Below are positions 59,789 through 64,000 of a stretch of DNA of 64,000 bases, one piece after another; the stretch's first letter is position 1; every line of letters begins with the position of its first letter. The stretch lies in the NCBI RefSeq assembly GCF_004354985.1, contig NZ_SMSK01000011.1, forward strand, positions 124,001 to 188,000. The letters are read 5' to 3'. The notes below the pieces were generated by a model that worked only from the letters and a program-made list of their open reading frames with translations, was not told the DNA's origin and searched no databases. The translations under genes were made by a program, and so were the position numbers. This DNA comes from Segetibacter sp. 3557_3. GTDB lineage: Bacteria; Bacteroidota; Bacteroidia; Chitinophagales; Chitinophagaceae.

Positions 59789-60529
59789 TCTGGTTTAGGT
59801 TTTATATATACGAAGATAATTTTTGTTAAAAGCAAATACATATAAATTCTCAAGTGGTTAATCCCGCTTTACAAACGGTTAAGCAAAGCGTAATTCAATG
59901 CGAAATGGTCTGATTGCCAGGCGATTTTCAACATGTTGATTATTGAAGCCGCTAGCTCATCAGCCGCGGGGGCTTCTAATATTAATTGTTTTAAAATGGC
60001 AAACGGTGTGATCGTATGCGCCGACCTGCTTCAATCAAGATTACTCCATCTTTTGGATCATAATGGACTCATTGTGCTCTTATATGCTGTGGCTGGTCTT
60101 TTTTTGACACTGTCTGCACCTGACATGATGTTTATGAGTAGCATAATGTTGTTCGCTTAACCGCACGTTTGCACAAAGGGTGAAAGTAAGCATCTCACCT
60201 CTGGTACCTACAAACGCTTTTTTTTCGGGTAGTTTGATCCGGGTTAAAGTAAGAAGTCCTTATCCTTTGACTGTTGTATAATTCCTTGTTCAACCTAAAT
60301 GCATATCAGTAGTCGCTCGTCATTAAAAATAACCGTTCAGCATTAATTAGTGATTCTTTGCAGCAGTTGCAGGATTTAGCTTGCCTTAGCTGATACTCCT
60401 TATTATGCCCATGCCGGGCCTGGATTCATTTCTTACCCAAGAGAAAAGTTGCCGGTGAAAGCACTGCTTTTACCCAGGCAAACCTGTACATGTTTCACTC
60501 TTCATACATTTTAAATTCAAACGTAGGTT
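59789..60529. other. Long gene-free interval upstream of a SusC gene
   Basis: These 741 bases separate the divergent DUF4836 and SusC genes. A 75-codon frame at 59933-60160 on the plus strand has a hydrophobic C-terminus but no ribosome binding site and no family resemblance. A stem GAAGCC / GGCTTC lies at about 59945-59971. I see no sigma or anti-sigma gene. Confidence 0.45.
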
Positions 60530-63500
60530 ATGCAAAAACTGCTATGCATTCTCTTCTGTTTGTCCATGGCTATGGGTAAGCTATGGGCACAAAACAGAAC
60601 GGTAACCGGCAAGGTAACAGATGAAAAAGGCGCACCCATTTCCGGAGCCTCGGTAATAGTAAAAGGATCCGGCACCGGCACCACTTCCAACGAGGATGGT
60701 TCGTTTCGCATTAATGTGCCGGTTGATGCCAGAACGCTCATTTTTTCGGCTTTGAATGTGCCCGCTAAAGAAGTTGGAATTGGTACATCGTCTACCGTAA
60801 ACGTAATTCTTTCAACAGAAGCACGCCGGCTCGACGAAGTAGTGGTGACCGCACTTGGGATCACCCGCGACAGGAGATCGCTTGGCTATGCCACCCAAAG
60901 CCTGAAGTCGGAAGACATCATCGACAAAGGAGAGATCAATATTGTAAATGCCTTACAAGGTAAGATTGCAGGTGTTGACATCACCGGGGCTGGTGGGGCA
61001 GCAGGTGCATCAGCAAACATTAATATCCGGGGAATTACCTCATTTGGTTCCTTTAACAGCTCAAGTAATCAACCATTATTTGTTGTTGATGGAATACCCA
61101 TAAGTAATGACGTTGACCGTACCGGCAATTCATTGTTTGACCAGCAGCCTTCTAATCGCGCGCTCGACCTTAACATGAATGACGTAGAGACCGTTAACGT
61201 ATTAAAGGGTCCTGCAGCTTCGGTATTGTATGGTTCACGTGCATCTGCAGGTGCAATCATTATTACAACTAAAAAGGGAGCTGGCGCAAAAGGTAAGGTG
61301 AATGTGACCCTTGCCTCATCTTACACCAACCAGCAGGTCTCCGGTTTGCCTGAGTTCCAAAATGATTATGGTTCAGGTGTCACAGGTTTGTATAATCCGC
61401 TTAGTGGTAATTCCTGGGGACCGCGGTTTGGATCCACCCCCTCACTTGCAAATGGACTTATTATCAACGGCGTTCCAGTAACAAATTACCGGGCTTACCC
61501 GAATAACATCCGCAATTTTTACGAAACGGGCAGCATTCTCGAAAACAACCTCAATGTAACTTCCGGCGACGCAAAACAAAATGTTGGCCTTTCGATAGGC
61601 AATACCAACCAGATCGGCTTTCTACCAAACACCAAACTCAACCGAACCAACGTAGGCGTTAAGTTTAACACGATGCTGGGGGAAAGATTTTCGCTTGGTA
61701 GTTCGATTAATTATATCAGCACAAACCAAACCGGCATATTACAGGGCAATAGTCTTGAAGGTGGGCTGATATCTATCTATGGTACCCCACGCAGTATGGA
61801 CCTTGATTTCTATAAGCAGAATTATAAAAATCCGGACGGATCATTTAACTGGCCTGTTGCAGGCAGGGAAAACCCGTATTTCAACGCGTACGAAAATCCC
61901 CTCACCAGCAGGCTGTCCAGAACAACCGGGAATGTAAAAGTCGGATACGACTTTGCAGACTGGCTTAACGTTAGCTATCGCCTGGGAATTGACGCGTATA
62001 CCGACAGAAGAAAGCGCATTGTAGCAATTGGTTCCCTTGCTGCAAGTGGGAAGGGCAGGGTTATGGAAGACAATTTCTTTAGAAGTGAACTTAATGGCGA
62101 CCTGATCATTTCAGCAAAAAAAGACAAGCTGTTTGTAGAAGGGCTTAATGCGAATTTCCTCGTGGGTCAAAACATCAATAACAGGGTATACCAAAATGTC
62201 ACTGTTGATGGCACCGAACTGGTAATACCCGGCTATTATAACGTAAGTAACGCAGGGGTGCGTAGCGCATCCGGTGAAAGAAACGAAACCCGGCGCATAT
62301 TGGGCTATTATGCGCAGGCATCTTTTGCTTATAACAACATCCTGTTTCTTGAACTTACCGGAAGAGCAGACCAGTCATCAACACTTCCTAAGAATAAAAA
62401 CCTTTATTTCTATCCTTCCATTGCCGGAAGTTTTGTATTTACGGACGCTCTTCACCTGAAAAGTGATTTTCTGTCCTATGGTAAGGTTAGGGCGAATATA
62501 GCCCGTGTTGGGCGTGATGCCGATGTGTACCTGCTGCAAAGCACTTACCTCGACGCTACATACGGTAATACCAGCGCGGCGTTGTTCAACTTTCCTTATT
62601 CTTCTACCCTTGGTTTTACAGCAAGTTCGCAAATTGGCAATGCAAACCTTCAACCCGAGTTTACGACATCCTACGAGGTTGGAGTTAATCTCGGCTTGTT
62701 GAAAAATAGGCTGACCATAGATGCTACCTATTTCTACTCCAGCAGCACAAACCAGATCATCGCTGTTGGCATATCACCTTCTTCAGGCTTCCTAACCGAA
62801 GTAAGTAATACCGGCGAAATCGTCAACAAGGGCGTTGAGCTTCTCCTGAATGGAACCATCATTTCCAACAGGAACTTTAGATGGGATGCCAGTTTAAATT
62901 TTACAAGAATACGCAACAAAGTTGTTTCTATTGGTAATGGGGTAATCAGTACAGCGGTTAATGGCTTTCGATTTGGAAACGCAGTGCCTTCGATTGTTGA
63001 AGGCGAGCCGTATGGCGTAATTATAGGGTTACAGTACCAGCGTAGTCCGGATGGGCAACTGCTGATCAATCCTGCCTCCGGCTTACCGCTGGGTACTAAT
63101 GCAGGAAAAATTATAGCCGATCCAAACCGCGACTGGAACGCCGGCCTGACCAATACTCTAAAGTATAAAAATCTCTCGCTTTCATTGTTATTAGACTACA
63201 AACAAGGTGGTGATATCGTTTCCTGGGGTGCTATTGCTTTCAGGAGTAATGGCTCACTTAAAGAAACAGGAGTCGACCGGGATCAGCCAAGAATATTCCC
63301 GGGCGTAATCCAAACAGCAGATGGTAAATATGTACCCAACAACATCCAGATACCTGCGCAAACTTATTGGCAGGGCCTTGGCCAGACCAGTGGTGCGGGA
63401 GAGTTTGGTGTTTTTGATGCAACTACTTTCCGGCTCAGGGAAGTCTCCCTAGGTGTTGAACTTCCAGGGGGTACAAGGTCGCGCAAGATTTTCAGTACAG

Positions 63501-63661
63501 CCCGCTTCACCGTTTTCGGACGTAACCTGTTTTACTACGCACCGAATGCACCTTTCGATCCTGAAATGAATACCCAGGGTGCAGGCAACAGCAGGGGTCT
63601 TGAACTTCAAAGCGCATTCAACGCACGTAGCCTTGGAGCAAGCCTGCGTTTAACCTTTTAA
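60530..63661 (+). CDS. SusC/RagA family TonB-linked outer-membrane transporter
   Basis: A 1043-residue transporter with a signal peptide (residues 1-20), a carboxypeptidase-regulatory-like domain (about 22-100, VTGKVTDEKGAPISGASVIVKG), the TonB-box region LDEVVVTALGITRDRRSLGYA, a plug with NINIRGITSFGSFNSSSNQPLFVVDGIPISND, and a barrel ending LGASLRLTF. The sequence VNVLKGPAASVLYGSRASAGAIIITTKKG is the family signature. It pairs with the SusD gene that starts 16 bases downstream. Identity with the first SusC of the window is moderate, so they serve different substrates. Confidence 0.97.
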   Translation: MQKLLCILFCLSMAMGKLWAQNRTVTGKVTDEKGAPISGASVIVKGSGTGTTSNEDGSFRINVPVDARTLIFSALNVPAKEVGIGTSSTVNVILSTEARRLDEVVVTALGITRDRRSLGYATQSLKSEDIIDKGEINIVNALQGKIAGVDITGAGGAAGASANINIRGITSFGSFNSSSNQPLFVVDGIPISNDVDRTGNSLFDQQPSNRALDLNMNDVETVNVLKGPAASVLYGSRASAGAIIITTKKGAGAKGKVNVTLASSYTNQQVSGLPEFQNDYGSGVTGLYNPLSGNSWGPRFGSTPSLANGLIINGVPVTNYRAYPNNIRNFYETGSILENNLNVTSGDAKQNVGLSIGNTNQIGFLPNTKLNRTNVGVKFNTMLGERFSLGSSINYISTNQTGILQGNSLEGGLISIYGTPRSMDLDFYKQNYKNPDGSFNWPVAGRENPYFNAYENPLTSRLSRTTGNVKVGYDFADWLNVSYRLGIDAYTDRRKRIVAIGSLAASGKGRVMEDNFFRSELNGDLIISAKKDKLFVEGLNANFLVGQNINNRVYQNVTVDGTELVIPGYYNVSNAGVRSASGERNETRRILGYYAQASFAYNNILFLELTGRADQSSTLPKNKNLYFYPSIAGSFVFTDALHLKSDFLSYGKVRANIARVGRDADVYLLQSTYLDATYGNTSAALFNFPYSSTLGFTASSQIGNANLQPEFTTSYEVGVNLGLLKNRLTIDATYFYSSSTNQIIAVGISPSSGFLTEVSNTGEIVNKGVELLLNGTIISNRNFRWDASLNFTRIRNKVVSIGNGVISTAVNGFRFGNAVPSIVEGEPYGVIIGLQYQRSPDGQLLINPASGLPLGTNAGKIIADPNRDWNAGLTNTLKYKNLSLSLLLDYKQGGDIVSWGAIAFRSNGSLKETGVDRDQPRIFPGVIQTADGKYVPNNIQIPAQTYWQGLGQTSGAGEFGVFDATTFRLREVSLGVELPGGTRSRKIFSTARFTVFGRNLFYYAPNAPFDPEMNTQGAGNSRGLELQSAFNARSLGASLRLTF

Positions 63662-63676
63662 ACACAATCAATTAAG

Positions 63677-64000
63677 ATGAAAAAACTATTATACCTGGTT
63701 CTTTTGCTGACCTCTTTTAGTTCATGCAAAAAATACCTCGACGTAAACACCGATCCCAACGAGTCCACCGATGCGCCGCCCAAGGTCTTGTTGCCTACTA
63801 CCTCGGTCGGTATAGCCTGGGTGAATGCCAACAACCTTGGGAGGGCTGCATCCATCCTTGTTCAGCACAATGCGGGTGTTCTTGGCGACCCCGACGACTA
63901 CGATGTTTACCGCCTTGAAGGAACCTTTGAAAACCAATGGAACAATGAATTATACCCGGTGATTAAAAACCTGAGGATCATTATTTCAAAAACAGGGGAA
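63677..64000 (+). CDS. SusD/RagB-like lipoprotein, N-terminal part
   Basis: Only the first 108 codons are in the window; the frame is open at the right edge. The signal ends in a lipobox (LLTSFSSCKKYLDVNTDPN). The sequence CKKYLDVNTDPNESTDAPP followed by LLPTTSVGIAWV is typical of the SusD-like group in which the Cys is followed by the pattern LDVNTDPN. It is the surface lid partner of the upstream SusC protein. Confidence 0.92.
   Translation, partial: MKKLLYLVLLLTSFSSCKKYLDVNTDPNESTDAPPKVLLPTTSVGIAWVNANNLGRAASILVQHNAGVLGDPDDYDVYRLEGTFENQWNNELYPVIKNLRIIISKTGE

Noticed and set aside
59933-60160. 75-codon plus-strand frame upstream of the second SusC gene
   Set aside because: The hydrophobic tail hints at a membrane peptide, but there is no ribosome binding site, no promoter box and no recognisable family.

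Overview
The window looks like an ordinary chromosomal stretch from a member of the Bacteroidota, most likely close to Chitinophagaceae. The evidence is two SusC/SusD pairs, a type IX secretion sorting domain, gliding genes gldD and gldE, Bacteroidota-type -7 promoter boxes (TAnnTTTG), many lipoproteins with a Cys-Lys/Asn start, and lineage families such as DUF5522, DUF4836 and the Bacteroidota form of RicT. No phage, insertion sequence, CRISPR array or rRNA was seen, and no standard tRNA.

Layout. 1-2187: end of a cytochrome oxidase operon (subunit III, subunit IV, SCO copper chaperone, DUF420/CtaM-like protein). 2243-4887: an alkyltransferase-like DNA repair protein, DUF5522, trmB and an aldo/keto reductase. 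4884-9560: a secreted SGNH esterase with a T9SS tail, a TonB receptor and the broken 3' end of an arsenite methyltransferase gene. 9616-9907: a minus-strand structured RNA candidate with a tRNA-like cloverleaf. 9994-17310: Lrp regulator, glycosyltransferase, hydrolase, radical SAM protein, GH25 lysozyme, prohibitin-like protein. 17442-18800: asd with an apparent leader-peptide attenuator. 18904-30157: large lamin-tail surface protein, PfkB kinase, SusC/SusD, MMPL-type transporter. 30639-35791: stand-alone carB C-terminal half, comEC, purH. 35994-39447: polysaccharide deacetylase, lutB, DUF3109. 39869-46946: gldD-gldE-ssb-mutY, divergent from HU-TPR-COX24 protein-RNase G. 47122-55981: Zn peptidase, radA, comF, beta-helix lipoprotein, glutathione peroxidase, holB, ricT. 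56024-59788: an ABC exporter pair and a DUF4836 lipoprotein. 60530-64000: a second SusC/SusD pair, cut by the window end.

Most genes are housekeeping or cell-envelope functions. The parts not explained by known families lie between genes: (i) a 16-codon leader peptide rich in Thr, Ile and Lys followed by a terminator upstream of asd, with mutually exclusive hairpins; (ii) the tRNA-Asp-like RNA with a variable region of about 100 nt; (iii) a dispersed family of intergenic repeats sharing a left end like GTACAAGTGAGTGACACAAC and a right end like CTGCCGGTCACCAAAAAA; (iv) a degenerate array of CATCYGTG motifs at about 10-bp spacing. All assignments come from reading the sequence; no database search was run.
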